Origin: an uncultured Lachnospiraceae bacterium
GTDB lineage: Bacteria > Bacillota > Clostridia > Lachnospirales > Lachnospiraceae
Direction: 5' to 3'
Assembly (NCBI GenBank): GCA_949287925.1
Contig: CASEIR010000066.1
Span: 1 to 64,000, forward strand
Length of the DNA stretch: 64,000 nucleotides
Part shown: positions 26,433 through 35,759 of the stretch, piece after piece
Numbering within the stretch: the stretch's first letter is position 1
How the letters are laid out: each line of letters begins with the position of its first letter
Translations under genes and position numbers: made by a program
Notes under the pieces: generated by a model
Seen by the model: the letters and a program-made list of their open reading frames with translations, nothing else
What the model was told of the DNA's origin: nothing
The model's database searches: none

Positions 26433-29400
26433 TTGAAGAATAAAATCCAGAAATTTTCAAAAGGAGACTTTCAGTTAATACGACCTGATGTGATATTTGA
26501 TGAAACGAATCTGGTTCTCATTATAGGTGAAGGGGAAGTATATAAGGGAAGTTTTACGATGAAGACGAACAGTAAAGGGACGATACGGGGATTGGTTTAC
26601 CCGTCGTCTTTTCGTGTTCATTTTAAAGACCAGGGATTCGAAGGGAATCCGGCGAAAGTAGAATTTACCTATGACGGAAGAGGGCTTCGCCCAGGACATG
26701 TGGAAGAAGGGAAATTTACCATTGTATGCAGTGGAGGGGAATATGAACTGTCTTTTACTGCAATTATAGAGAAACCGTATGTTATGACGTCTTATGGAAA
26801 GGTACAAAGCACCGATGATTTTCGAAAGCTTGCGATTAAAGATTTTTCGGAAGCGGGAAGATTGTTCCGGTCCAGGGAATTCTATGAAATCCTGAAATAC
26901 GAAAACGAACGTATTTTTTATCTGTACGATAATATGAGAAAATGGTCCTTGGGGGACCAGGCAATGGAGGAGTTCCTGGTAGGTATTAAACAGAAGGAAT
27001 GTATTTTCCTTACGCTTCCCGGTGAAGGTATGCTGTTTGAAGATATTGGGGAACCCACAAAAGGCACGTTGACTCTGATGAAAAACACCTGGGGATTTAT
27101 GCCGATACGGATTGAAGCGGAAGGGGATTTTATCCGCGTGGCCAGGACAGAGATCAGCACAGAGGATTTTGTGGGAAACACCCATGAGATTGAGTATCTG
27201 ATCCGGCCGGAGCGTTTGCATGCGGGCCGTAATTACGGGGAATTGAAGTTTATTACGCCGTATGAGACGCTTCGCTATGAGGTGGAGGTTCTGCAGAATC
27301 CTGAGAGCTATGACGAGAATCGCAGAATGCCGGAGCTTTTGATGGCTCAGATCGTAAAAGAGTATGTGGGATATGTGGCTGGCAGGATCACGCTGAATCA
27401 CTGGGTGGAGAGCGCGGCGGAGAAGATGAATGAATTGAGAAAGAAGAATCCGCTGAATGAGATGTACCAATTGATCCAGGCGAATATCTATCTGATCGGA
27501 TATAAAGTAGAAGAGGCCAAATGGATTCTGGAGAATTATAACTATAACAGGTTTGCCATCGGAAAAGATCCGGTGACTAATTGTTATTACCTTTATCTGA
27601 CTGCTCTGGTCAGGGGAAAAGGAAATCATAACGAAAGAGTTCTGGATGAAATCGGCAAGACATATATGCGGCATCAGGATTCCTGGATGCTGCTTTACAT
27701 GCTGCTGAATCTGGATCCAAAGTATAAAAATGCATATAAGCGGATCGAAGTACTGGAACAGCAGTATCAATATGACGTCCACGATGTTTTGTTTTATCTG
27801 GAATCCTATCTCTGTTATCAGGAACGTCCAACATTGTTAAAAAAACTTGGAGATTTTGAACTCCAGGTTCTGAATTTTGCGTCCAAATACCGGTTGATGA
27901 CAAAAGAACTGGCCCTGTATGTGTCTAATTTTGCGAGCCAGCAGAAGAATTACAGCGACGCCATGTTTCGGATATTGGAGCGGATTTATAAGATGTACGG
28001 AGAACCGATGATCCTGAATACGATTTGTACACTGCTGATCAAAGGCAATAAGACACAACGAAGATATTTCGTGTGGTATCAGCGTGCAGTGGATGCAGAA
28101 TTAAAAATTGCGCAGTTGTATGAATATTATATGATTACACTGGATGAGAATGTGGCAAGAGAACCGCTTCCTAAATCCATTCTGCTCTATTTCATGCATG
28201 GAAATACGCTGAATTACAGAAAAGCCGCGTATCTGTATGCGAATCTGGTTACCTATGAAGAGCAGGCGGGAGACTTGTATCTGAATTATCGGGAACAGAT
28301 GGTTGCGTTTACCTGGGAGCAGCTGATGAAGCGGCACATTACGGAATCTCTGCGCACGCTGTATAAGAGATTCTGCCGCGAGGATGAGATGACTCCTGAG
28401 CGGATGGAGGCGATGCGGGATGTGTGTTATGCCTATGAGGTAACCACAAAAGTCCCGAATATGAATTGTGTGCTCGTTATTGAAAAGGACGGACAGATCC
28501 GTCAACGGGTTCCCTATGATCCGGACGACGGAGCAGTAATTTATCTGTATGATAAAGAATCCAGAATCGTATGGGAGTCTCTGGAAGGCAGACATTATAC
28601 GGATTCGATTTCTTATGAAACAAAGCGGCTGTTTTATGAACCCAGATTTCTGGACATGTGTAGAAAATACGCTGCATCTGCGGGAGTATGGGAAGAAGAG
28701 TACGAACAGGAAGAACTGACATTCGAAAACATACAGCAAAAAGGGATAGAAGCGTTTGAAGAGAGAAATATATTCCGGATGTGCAGCAGAAGAATCCGGG
28801 AAGAAAATTATGAAGAAGACGATTTTCTTACCTATCTCTGTTTTGAAATGTTTCAAAGAGATCAGTATGACAAGGTTACGCTGATGTATCTTGCCAATTA
28901 TTACTGCGGAGCCACCAGAGATATGAAGCGGCTTTGGAAGGCGCTCAAAGAATATGGCATTCCGGCTAATAAAGTGGGCGAACGGATTATTACACAGATG
29001 GTGTTTTCAGAGAATCTGTTCGATGAAGAAAAGATATTTGAGGATTATTATTTGTCTGATACGGCGTATTTCCGGTTAAAGCAGGCTTATCTTGCTTATG
29101 TTTCCAGGGAATACATGCTTTATGGAAGAGAACTGGAATTGTCCGTATATGAAATTATTGCCAATGAATGCGATAAAAAGGAGGACCTGCCGGATATCTG
29201 TAAAATTGCGCTGTTGAAATATTATTCGGATAGAGATTATAAAACAGATGTAGAACAGGTACTTCACAATGTACTAAGAGAGATGTGTGAAAAACAGATT
29301 ATCTTCCCGTTCTATCTTAGGTATAAGGAAGCGTGGCTCAGAGAACTTCAGCTCTATAATAAATCTATGATTGAATATCATGCGTCTCCTGGAAGCAGAG

Positions 29401-29729
29401 TGAAGTTAGCTTATAAGACGCGAAAAGGGAATCGAGATGAGCTTGGATACCATACGGAAATCTTGATGCCGATGTATGAAAATCTGTACGTAAAACAATT
29501 TATGCTGTACAGTGATGAAACAGTCACTTACTATTTCCAGGAAGTGAAAGGGAAGAATATTAAAACCACGCAGAAACGCCAGCTGACGAAGAGCGAACGC
29601 GATTTTGGCACAAGTAAATATGGCAGGCTTAATGCGATGACGGAGATGCGGCCGGCATCAAGACTGCTTGCGATGCTGGAATACGAAGAAGAAAATCGAA
29701 TGGCTGAAGAGTTTTTTCAGACTTATTAG
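26433..29729 (+). CDS. DUF5717 family protein (1,098 aa)
   Basis: First gene of a tight three-gene operon. The TTG at 26433 gives the family-like start MKNKIQKFSKGDF and has AGGTG five bases upstream; an ATG at 26406 has no ribosome site. Two similar beta-rich modules occupy roughly residues 25-115 (VYKGSFTMKTNSKGTIRG, ending in FTAIIEKPY) and 210-310 (KGTLTLMKNTWGFMPIRIEA, ending YEVEVLQN), each resembling an Ig-like fold. Residues ~320-720 are helical and TPR-like. A beta-rich stretch near 690-740 (CVLVIEKDGQIRQRVPYD) is followed by a helical C-terminus. No catalytic motif, signal peptide or membrane helix is visible, so it is probably a cytoplasmic scaffold. Function unknown; known mostly from Lachnospiraceae. 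Confidence 0.85.
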   Translation: MKNKIQKFSKGDFQLIRPDVIFDETNLVLIIGEGEVYKGSFTMKTNSKGTIRGLVYPSSFRVHFKDQGFEGNPAKVEFTYDGRGLRPGHVEEGKFTIVCSGGEYELSFTAIIEKPYVMTSYGKVQSTDDFRKLAIKDFSEAGRLFRSREFYEILKYENERIFYLYDNMRKWSLGDQAMEEFLVGIKQKECIFLTLPGEGMLFEDIGEPTKGTLTLMKNTWGFMPIRIEAEGDFIRVARTEISTEDFVGNTHEIEYLIRPERLHAGRNYGELKFITPYETLRYEVEVLQNPESYDENRRMPELLMAQIVKEYVGYVAGRITLNHWVESAAEKMNELRKKNPLNEMYQLIQANIYLIGYKVEEAKWILENYNYNRFAIGKDPVTNCYYLYLTALVRGKGNHNERVLDEIGKTYMRHQDSWMLLYMLLNLDPKYKNAYKRIEVLEQQYQYDVHDVLFYLESYLCYQERPTLLKKLGDFELQVLNFASKYRLMTKELALYVSNFASQQKNYSDAMFRILERIYKMYGEPMILNTICTLLIKGNKTQRRYFVWYQRAVDAELKIAQLYEYYMITLDENVAREPLPKSILLYFMHGNTLNYRKAAYLYANLVTYEEQAGDLYLNYREQMVAFTWEQLMKRHITESLRTLYKRFCREDEMTPERMEAMRDVCYAYEVTTKVPNMNCVLVIEKDGQIRQRVPYDPDDGAVIYLYDKESRIVWESLEGRHYTDSISYETKRLFYEPRFLDMCRKYAASAGVWEEEYEQEELTFENIQQKGIEAFEERNIFRMCSRRIREENYEEDDFLTYLCFEMFQRDQYDKVTLMYLANYYCGATRDMKRLWKALKEYGIPANKVGERIITQMVFSENLFDEEKIFEDYYLSDTAYFRLKQAYLAYVSREYMLYGRELELSVYEIIANECDKKEDLPDICKIALLKYYSDRDYKTDVEQVLHNVLREMCEKQIIFPFYLRYKEAWLRELQLYNKSMIEYHASPGSRVKLAYKTRKGNRDELGYHTEILMPMYENLYVKQFMLYSDETVTYYFQEVKGKNIKTTQKRQLTKSERDFGTSKYGRLNAMTEMRPASRLLAMLEYEEENRMAEEFFQTY

Positions 29730-29742
29730 GAGGAACTTTTAG

Positions 29743-31026
29743 ATGGGGAGAGGCAGCATTCTGGGATATGATCTGAACGAAAAGACCTGTCAGATCAGTT
29801 ACTATGATGAAGAAAGGGAAGAACCGCAGACTCTGGAAACGTCGGTTGATAATTATCAGATTCCGCTTGCGCTTGGGTATGTAAATGACCGCTGGGTATA
29901 CGGGAAAGAGGCAAAAAAGATGGAGACGCTTCAGGAGGGGGCTGTCATACAGGATCTTTTTAATAAAGCGGTCCACCGGGAAAAAGTGCAGGTAGGAAAT
30001 AAAAAACATGATGCGGTATGGCTGTTGGCAAAATTCATACGCCTGACGCTGCAGGAGTTTGACGAAATCAGTTTCATAACATTTTCGGTTCCGCACATAG
30101 ATATTGATATGACGAAGATGTTAAAAGGAATCGGTACGCATATCGGTGTAGAAAAAGAAAATGTATATGTGCAGGATTATAAAGAAAGCTTCTGCCAGTA
30201 TATGTTCTATCAGCCGAAAGAACTGTGGCAGTATGAGTCGGCACTTTTTTATTGCGACGCAAAGAAAATCCGCGCTTATATGCTCCGCAAACTGAATACC
30301 ATCAGCGGCCGGGGAAAGGATATGTTTGTAACGGTGGATGAGGTGGCGAATGCGCACATGGAAGAACTGGCGGCAATTTATCCGGTAATGAATGTAGATA
30401 AAGTAAAAGAGGCGGACGAAAGGTTTAAAACTTTTATTCAGAGCGTATTTGAAAAAAAAGTAGTCTCCTCGGTGTATCTGACTGGAGAAGGATTTGAAAA
30501 TAATTGGTACCCAGGCTCACTGAAAGTTCTCTGTAATGGCCGCCGGGCATTCCTTGGAAACAATCTTTACAGTAAGGGCGCCTGCTATACAGCAGTCAGA
30601 AAGTATCTGTCATATGATGAGGGACCCATATACCTGGATGAAACCAAGATGACAGAGCAGATTTGCCTCCGGATGCGTGTAAATGGACAGGAGGGATGGC
30701 ATCCGATTGTATCATGGGGAACGCACTGGTATGAGGCTGACGGCCAGTGGGAAGTGATTCTGGAAGATACTTCGGACATTGAGATTCATGTGGAGACGCT
30801 GACGGGAGAAGAGCTTCAGGTAGAAACGGTTTCTCTGGAAGGATTGCCCGAAAGAAAAGATTATTCTTTGAGGATACAGATAGAAATCATGTTCCTGGAT
30901 GAGCGGACCTGCCGGCTGGTGTTCAAGGATGTTGGATTCGGGGAATTTTTCCCGGCTACAGATTTCAGGGTGGAAAAGATCTTAAAACTAGGAGGCATCA
31001 ATGGGCAGTTTAATTCTATGTCATAA
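29743..31026 (+). CDS. DUF5716 family protein, Hsp70/actin-like
   Basis: 427 residues, 13 bases after the DUF5717 gene with AGGAGG upstream. The N-terminal SILGYDLNEKTCQISYYDE resembles the phosphate-1 loop of actin/Hsp70-fold ATPases, and VSSVYLTGEGFENNWYPGS near residue 245 followed by LGNNLYSKGACYTA resembles the phosphate-2/adenosine region. The last ~130 residues are beta-rich (WEVILEDTSDIEIHVE), like a substrate-binding domain. This suggests a divergent chaperone-like ATPase, though several glycines of true Hsp70s are replaced. Its 3' end overlaps the next gene by 26 bases. Function is inferred, not known. Confidence 0.8.
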   Translation: MGRGSILGYDLNEKTCQISYYDEEREEPQTLETSVDNYQIPLALGYVNDRWVYGKEAKKMETLQEGAVIQDLFNKAVHREKVQVGNKKHDAVWLLAKFIRLTLQEFDEISFITFSVPHIDIDMTKMLKGIGTHIGVEKENVYVQDYKESFCQYMFYQPKELWQYESALFYCDAKKIRAYMLRKLNTISGRGKDMFVTVDEVANAHMEELAAIYPVMNVDKVKEADERFKTFIQSVFEKKVVSSVYLTGEGFENNWYPGSLKVLCNGRRAFLGNNLYSKGACYTAVRKYLSYDEGPIYLDETKMTEQICLRMRVNGQEGWHPIVSWGTHWYEADGQWEVILEDTSDIEIHVETLTGEELQVETVSLEGLPERKDYSLRIQIEIMFLDERTCRLVFKDVGFGEFFPATDFRVEKILKLGGINGQFNSMS

Positions 31027-31783
31027 AAAGAAAGCGAAGCAGCCGTATGAAATATCCAGGGTACACATAAAGATATATACCATTGAAGAACTCTGTTATT
31101 ATATTTGTAATAATCTGTATCTGATTGACTATACAATCCTGAACCGGCAGCTCTGTGATTGGATCGGAACAGAACTGGAGTTGGAACGTCTGGCAGAACG
31201 ACTGAGGGAAGAACTGCGGTCAAATTGTTCCATGGAGCAGTTTATTATAACGATCCTGCGGGAATCGAATATTTACGCCCAGTCAGATATTAACCGGATA
31301 CAGAATATACTGGATCATCTGCAGAATCAAAAAGATGTGGAACGCGCCAAGTACAAGGCGGACAGTCTGCTGGAAAGTAAGGAATATGAGTCTGCAATAC
31401 TGGTATATCAGTCCATTGTGAATAAAGAGTGGGATGATTCCGTGGATAAAACTTTTTACGGGAATATATATGCGTGTCTGGGCGCGGCTTACGGACATCT
31501 CTTCTTGTATCAGGAAGCGGCAGATATGTATGAGGCGGCTTACCGCATCTGCGAGGAACCAGGGATGTTAAAGGCGTATTTGTACTGCTGCTACCGGGCG
31601 ATGCCGGAGGAAAAGTACGTAAAGATGTTATCCGGAAACAGCGCTTATTTAAGTATGGATTCCATTATGAAAGAAAAAATGAAAACGATACGTCGGGAAA
31701 TCGATCCCGACATGCCGGATGAACGGCTGGAACAGTGGAAAAGAGAATACCGCAGGATTGACAAGAGCGCAGGAATATGCTAA
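31001..31783 (+). CDS. TPR-like protein of the DUF5717/DUF5716 operon
   Basis: 260 residues, starting 26 bases inside the DUF5716 gene with AGGAGG nine bases upstream, so translational coupling is likely. Residues ~25-100 are helical (YTIEELCYYICNNLYLIDY). Residues ~115-215 hold two or three tetratricopeptide-like helix pairs (AKYKADSLLESKEYESAILVY, then YGNIYACLGAAYGHLFLYQ and EAADMYEAAYRICEEPG). No catalytic site, signal or membrane helix. It probably acts as an adaptor for the Hsp70-like neighbour, as TPR co-chaperones do; this is inference from operon and fold only. Confidence 0.75.
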   Translation: MGSLILCHKKKAKQPYEISRVHIKIYTIEELCYYICNNLYLIDYTILNRQLCDWIGTELELERLAERLREELRSNCSMEQFIITILRESNIYAQSDINRIQNILDHLQNQKDVERAKYKADSLLESKEYESAILVYQSIVNKEWDDSVDKTFYGNIYACLGAAYGHLFLYQEAADMYEAAYRICEEPGMLKAYLYCCYRAMPEEKYVKMLSGNSAYLSMDSIMKEKMKTIRREIDPDMPDERLEQWKREYRRIDKSAGIC

Positions 31784-31880
31784 GATTACTAACGATTTAG
31801 CATGGTAAAGCGGTTGCGTGATAATACACTACCAAAGAAAAGAAACCGCGGTTCCGTGTGGAAAACGGGAGGAAAAGACA

Positions 31881-32720
31881 ATGAAAAAAAGACTTGCAAT
31901 GATCCTGGCTCTTACATTGACCTTTGCGTCTATGCTGGCAGGATGCGGCGGAAATGAAGAGACTTCAGAGAATACGGATGGGGATAAAACGGAAACAACA
32001 GCAGAATTTCCGGAGAAGAAAGAAGGAGATACGTTTACGGTCGGATTCGATCAGAATTTCCCGCCGATGGGCTTTGTTGGAGATGATGGAGAGTATACAG
32101 GTTTTGATCTGGAGCTTGCGCAGGAAGTGTGCACAAGACAGGGATGGGAATTTGTACCCAAGCCGATTGCCTGGGAGTCAAAGGATGCATCTTTGAATTC
32201 CGGCGAAATCGATTGTATCTGGAATGGATTTACCATGAATGGACGGGAAGATGAGTATACTTGGTCGGACGCATATTTGGATAACCAACAGGTGTTTGTT
32301 GTGAGAACAGATTCCGGAATTGAATCGGAAGCTGATCTTGCCGGAAAAATTGTAGACGTGCAGACGGAATCTTCCGCCCAGGCGGCGTTGGAAGATAATC
32401 CGGAACTTAGCGGAACGTTCGGTAATCTGCAGATTGTTCCGGATTACGATACGGCATTTATGGATCTGGAATCCGGCGCGGTAGATGCGATAGCTATGGA
32501 TGTAGTAGTTGCCCGGTATCAGATTGAGGCCAGAGATGCAGATTTTACGGTTCTTGATTATGAGATCGCTTCCGAAGCGTATGGAATCGGATTTGCGAAA
32601 GGAAACGAAGCATTAAGAGATGTGGTTCAAAAGACGCTGGAAGAAATGGCAGAAGACGGTACTATGGCAGAGATTTCTACGAAATGGTTCGGCGAGGATA
32701 TTACGACCATTGGGAAATAG
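31881..32720 (+). CDS. amino-acid ABC transporter substrate-binding lipoprotein
   Basis: 279 residues from the ATG at 31881 (GGGAGG upstream). A lipoprotein signal ends in LAGC (Cys at residue 22), followed by an acidic linker. The SBP_bac_3 fold shows FTVGFDQNFPPMGF, YTGFDLELAQEVC near residue 72, and WNGFTMNGREDEYTWS, the arrangement of polar amino-acid binding proteins (glutamine/cystine/arginine group). Binds the ligand outside the membrane and delivers it to the permease encoded downstream. Exact ligand not determined. An intervening hairpin may give this gene more transcript than the rest. Confidence 0.9.
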   Translation: MKKRLAMILALTLTFASMLAGCGGNEETSENTDGDKTETTAEFPEKKEGDTFTVGFDQNFPPMGFVGDDGEYTGFDLELAQEVCTRQGWEFVPKPIAWESKDASLNSGEIDCIWNGFTMNGREDEYTWSDAYLDNQQVFVVRTDSGIESEADLAGKIVDVQTESSAQAALEDNPELSGTFGNLQIVPDYDTAFMDLESGAVDAIAMDVVVARYQIEARDADFTVLDYEIASEAYGIGFAKGNEALRDVVQKTLEEMAEDGTMAEISTKWFGEDITTIGK

Positions 32721-32745
32721 GGTCACATAAGAAAAGAGAGCGAAA

Positions 32746-32774
32746 GGGCTGTCCTTCCGGGACGGCCCGTTTTG
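32746..32774 (+). terminator. attenuator-like hairpin between binding protein and permease
   Basis: GGGCTGTCC pairs with GGACGGCCC around a five-base loop, followed by GTTTTG. Located 25 bases past the binding-protein stop and just before the permease ribosome site, so it likely permits partial read-through. Confidence 0.7.
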
Positions 32775-32793
32775 TGCGGAAAGAGAGAAAAGT

Positions 32794-33444
32794 ATGGCGA
32801 TTTCGGTTATGTTGAGTAAATTGATGGAAGGTATGGGGGTGTCGGTGCTGATTTTTGCGGTGACGCTGCTGTTTTCGCTTCCTCTTGGATTATTGGTTTC
32901 TTTCGGAAGGATGTCGAAGAATGTGGTTGTCCGGTCTGTGATCAAGGTCTATATTTCTGTGATGCGGGGAACGCCTCTGATGCTGCAGCTGATGGTGATC
33001 AATTTCGGGCCTTATTATATCTTCGGGATCCAGAATACTCCTACATGGAAAAATACCGCGGTAGCACTTGGATTTATTTTGAATTATGCGGCCTACTTTG
33101 CGGAGATCTATCGCGGAGGAATAGAATCTATGCCGCAGGGGCAGTATGAGGCGGCGAAGATTCTGGGATACAGCAAGACGCAGACATTCCTTAGAATCAT
33201 CCTGCCGCAGGTAATAAAGAGAATCCTGCCTTCTGTGACAAATGAAATGATCACCCTGGTAAAAGATACTTCTCTGGCGTTCACCATTGGCATTCTTGAA
33301 ATGTTTACGATTGCAAAAGCGCTGGCGGCTTCACAGGCTTCTATGATACCGTTTGCGTTCGCTGCCGTTTTCTATTATGTGTTTAATATTATTGTGGCAT
33401 TTGTCATGGAGTATGTAGAAAAAAGGCTGAATTACTATCGTTAG
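32794..33444 (+). CDS. amino-acid ABC transporter permease
   Basis: 216 residues with five hydrophobic segments. The His/Glu/Gln/Arg/opine permease start [16 protein letters not shown] near residue 52 and the EAA loop [21 protein letters not shown] near residue 120 identify the membrane subunit of a polar amino-acid importer. GGAAAGAG precedes the ATG. The ATPase gene follows 14 bases later, so this is the usual binding protein-permease-ATPase order. Probably functions as a homodimer because only one permease gene is present. Confidence 0.93.
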   Translation: MAISVMLSKLMEGMGVSVLIFAVTLLFSLPLGLLVSFGRMSKNVVVRSVIKVYISVMRGTPLMLQLMVINFGPYYIFGIQNTPTWKNTAVALGFILNYAAYFAEIYRGGIESMPQGQYEAAKILGYSKTQTFLRIILPQVIKRILPSVTNEMITLVKDTSLAFTIGILEMFTIAKALAASQASMIPFAFAAVFYYVFNIIVAFVMEYVEKRLNYYR

Positions 33445-33458
33445 GGAGGGTATGGACC

Positions 33459-34145
33459 ATGAGTTTATTGGAAATAAAGAATCTGAGAAAAAGTTTTGGC
33501 AATGTAGAAGTGCTGAAAGATATCTCTCTTACGGTAGAACGGGGAGAGGTTCTTGGTATTATCGGACCTTCCGGATCCGGAAAATCTACGCTGTTAAGAT
33601 GTGCGACAAATCTGGAAACGCCAGATTCCGGTGAAATTATGTATGAGGGTACTTTTGGACTTGTTTTTCAGAATTTTAATCTGTTTCCGCATTATACAGT
33701 ATTGAGAAACATTATGGATGCTCCCCTCAAAGTGCAGAAGAGAAAAAAGGAGGAAGTGCTGGCAGAAGCCAGGGAGCTGCTGAAAAAAATGGGGTTGGAA
33801 GATAAGGAGAACGCTTATCCCTATCAGCTGTCCGGCGGTCAGCAGCAGCGGGTATCTATAGCCAGAGCACTGGCGATGAATCCGGATATCCTCTTTTTTG
33901 ATGAACCCACATCGGCCCTGGATCCGGAGTTGACAGGAGAGATCCTGAAAGTAATTAAAAATCTTGCTGCAGAACATATGACTATGGTGATTGTAACGCA
34001 TGAGATGAACTTTGCCAAAAATGTTTCGGACCATATCATATTTATGGATGATGGTTATATTGCGGTGCAGGGAACACCGGAAGAAGTTTTCAATTCCGGG
34101 CATGGCCGAATGAAAGAATTCCTTGGTAAATTTGCAGAAAATTAG
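33459..34145 (+). CDS. amino-acid ABC transporter ATPase with shortened nucleotide-binding subdomain
   Basis: 228 residues. Walker [10 protein letters not shown] near residue 36, Q-loop [12 protein letters not shown], signature [15 protein letters not shown] near residue 127, Walker [13 protein letters not shown] near 150, H-loop [13 protein letters not shown]. Only 28 residues separate the Walker A lysine from the Q-loop glutamine; in related GlnQ-type ATPases it is about 40-50. The gap falls between GEIMYEG and TFGLVFQ, so part of the antiparallel beta-subdomain is missing although every catalytic motif remains. This looks like an in-frame deletion. Function is probably preserved but altered stability or coupling is possible. 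Confidence 0.9.
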   Translation: MSLLEIKNLRKSFGNVEVLKDISLTVERGEVLGIIGPSGSGKSTLLRCATNLETPDSGEIMYEGTFGLVFQNFNLFPHYTVLRNIMDAPLKVQKRKKEEVLAEARELLKKMGLEDKENAYPYQLSGGQQQRVSIARALAMNPDILFFDEPTSALDPELTGEILKVIKNLAAEHMTMVIVTHEMNFAKNVSDHIIFMDDGYIAVQGTPEEVFNSGHGRMKEFLGKFAEN

Positions 34146-34212
34146 TAGATGATTGATATTGATAAGTTTATCTAATAGGTCAAGACGGATATAAATAATG
34201 AATACCATCTTG

Positions 34213-34252
34213 TACAAGGCAGAGGGAATGTTGCTTTTCCCTCTGCCTTGTA
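34213..34252. terminator. perfect 16-bp hairpin after the ABC operon
   Basis: TACAAGGCAGAGGGAA pairs perfectly with TTCCCTCTGCCTTGTA around an eight-base loop. Only TTAT follows, so the T-tract is weak. Confidence 0.75.
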
Positions 34253-34318
34253 TTATACTAATCATGTGTTTGGTCCGGAGATTTCGGATCTTTGAAAGTA
34301 TGATAAGGAGTTGCATTC

Positions 34319-35746
34319 ATGGACAAATTTGAAAAAATTTCGACTGGTATGGGAGAGGAATGCGGCGTGTTTGGAGCATATGATATGGACGGGGGTGATG
34401 TGGCTCCATCTGTATATTATGGATTGTTCGCTTTGCAGCACCGCGGGCAGGAAAGTTGCGGAATTGCGGTGACGGACACGAATGGGGAACGAAAAGTCCG
34501 TTCAAAAAAAGGGTTGGGGCTTGTAAATGAAGTGTTTGATGAGGATTCACTGCAGACATTATCAGGGAATCTTGGCGTAGGACATGTCCGATATTCTACA
34601 GCAGGAGGAACCTGTGTGGAAAATGCCATGCCATTGGTGATCAATTATGTCAAGGGTACGCTTGCGATTGCCCATAACGGGAATCTGACGAATGCAGTGG
34701 AACTCAGGCATGAACTGGAATATACGGGAGCGATTTTTCAGACCACGATTGATTCAGAGGTAATTGCTTATTATATTGCCAGAGAGAGACTGCACGCAAA
34801 AACGGCTGAGGAAGCGGTGAAGCTGGCGATGAAGAAGATTCGGGGAGCCTATGCCCTGGTGGTAAGTTCTCCGAGAAAACTGATCGGGGCAAGAGATCCC
34901 TTCGGACTGAAGCCGCTCTGTATCGGAAAGAGGGACAATACCTATTTCCTGGCTTCTGAAAGCTGCGCGGTGGCGGCGGTTGACGGAGAGTTCATCCGGG
35001 ATGTAGAGCCTGGAGAAATTGTCAGCTTTACCAAAGATGGAATCTTATCGGATAAGTCCATGCAGATTCCGGCAGGAAAGCGGGCCAGATGTATTTTTGA
35101 ATATATTTATTTTGCCAGGACGGACAGTACGATCGACGGGGTGAATGTCTACCATTCCCGGATCACTGCCGGGAAAGCGCTGGCGGAATCTTATCCGGTT
35201 GAGGCCGATCTGGTAGTGGGAGTGCCGGATTCGGGGCTTGTGGCTGCAAAAGGCTATTCGGAGCAGTCCGGAATACCTTATGGTATGGCATTCCATAAAA
35301 ACAGTTATGTGGGCAGGACATTTATCAAACCTAGGCAGAGCCAGCGGGAAAGCAGTGTAAAGATCAAATTGAATGTGATCGAAGAGGTAGTCAAAGATAA
35401 AAGGATCATCATGGTGGATGACTCAATTGTCCGGGGAACGACCTGTGCCAATATTATCCGTATGCTGAAGAATGCCGGGGCAAAGGAAGTTCATGTCAGA
35501 ATCAGTTCGCCTCCTTTCCTGTATCCCTGTTATTTTGGAACAGACGTGCCGTCGAATGAACAGCTGATCGCTCAGTCGCACACAAGGGAAGAGATCCGGC
35601 AACTGATCGGCGCCGACTCGCTCGGCTATATGAAAGTTGAAAAATTGAAGGATATGGTGGGAGATCTCGGTTATTGCGATGCCTGCTTTACCGGGTGTTA
35701 TCCGATGGAAGTGCCTGGACGGGATGTCTCACATGCATTTGAGTAA
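34319..35746 (+). CDS. purF: amidophosphoribosyltransferase PurF
   Basis: 475 residues. First committed step of purine synthesis: glutamine plus PRPP to phosphoribosylamine. The propeptide (14 residues) precedes the catalytic Cys15 in EECGVFGAYD, so maturation by cleavage before Cys is expected. Glutaminase motifs LQHRGQESCGIAV and HNGNLTN are present; the PRPP loop IIMVDDSIVRGTT is near residue 360. Cysteines in ARCIFEYIY, LYPCYFG and YCDACFTGCYP match the 4Fe-4S ligands of the Bacillus enzyme. purB follows after 13 bases, so the two are cotranscribed. Confidence 0.96.
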   Translation: MDKFEKISTGMGEECGVFGAYDMDGGDVAPSVYYGLFALQHRGQESCGIAVTDTNGERKVRSKKGLGLVNEVFDEDSLQTLSGNLGVGHVRYSTAGGTCVENAMPLVINYVKGTLAIAHNGNLTNAVELRHELEYTGAIFQTTIDSEVIAYYIARERLHAKTAEEAVKLAMKKIRGAYALVVSSPRKLIGARDPFGLKPLCIGKRDNTYFLASESCAVAAVDGEFIRDVEPGEIVSFTKDGILSDKSMQIPAGKRARCIFEYIYFARTDSTIDGVNVYHSRITAGKALAESYPVEADLVVGVPDSGLVAAKGYSEQSGIPYGMAFHKNSYVGRTFIKPRQSQRESSVKIKLNVIEEVVKDKRIIMVDDSIVRGTTCANIIRMLKNAGAKEVHVRISSPPFLYPCYFGTDVPSNEQLIAQSHTREEIRQLIGADSLGYMKVEKLKDMVGDLGYCDACFTGCYPMEVPGRDVSHAFE

Positions 35747-35759
35747 AGGAGATTAGAAA

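Noticed and set aside
26475..27782. 435-residue open frame on the minus strand
   Set aside because: Lies entirely inside the DUF5717 gene, is rich in Ile/His/Phe as expected of an antisense shadow, and has no ribosome site or family match.
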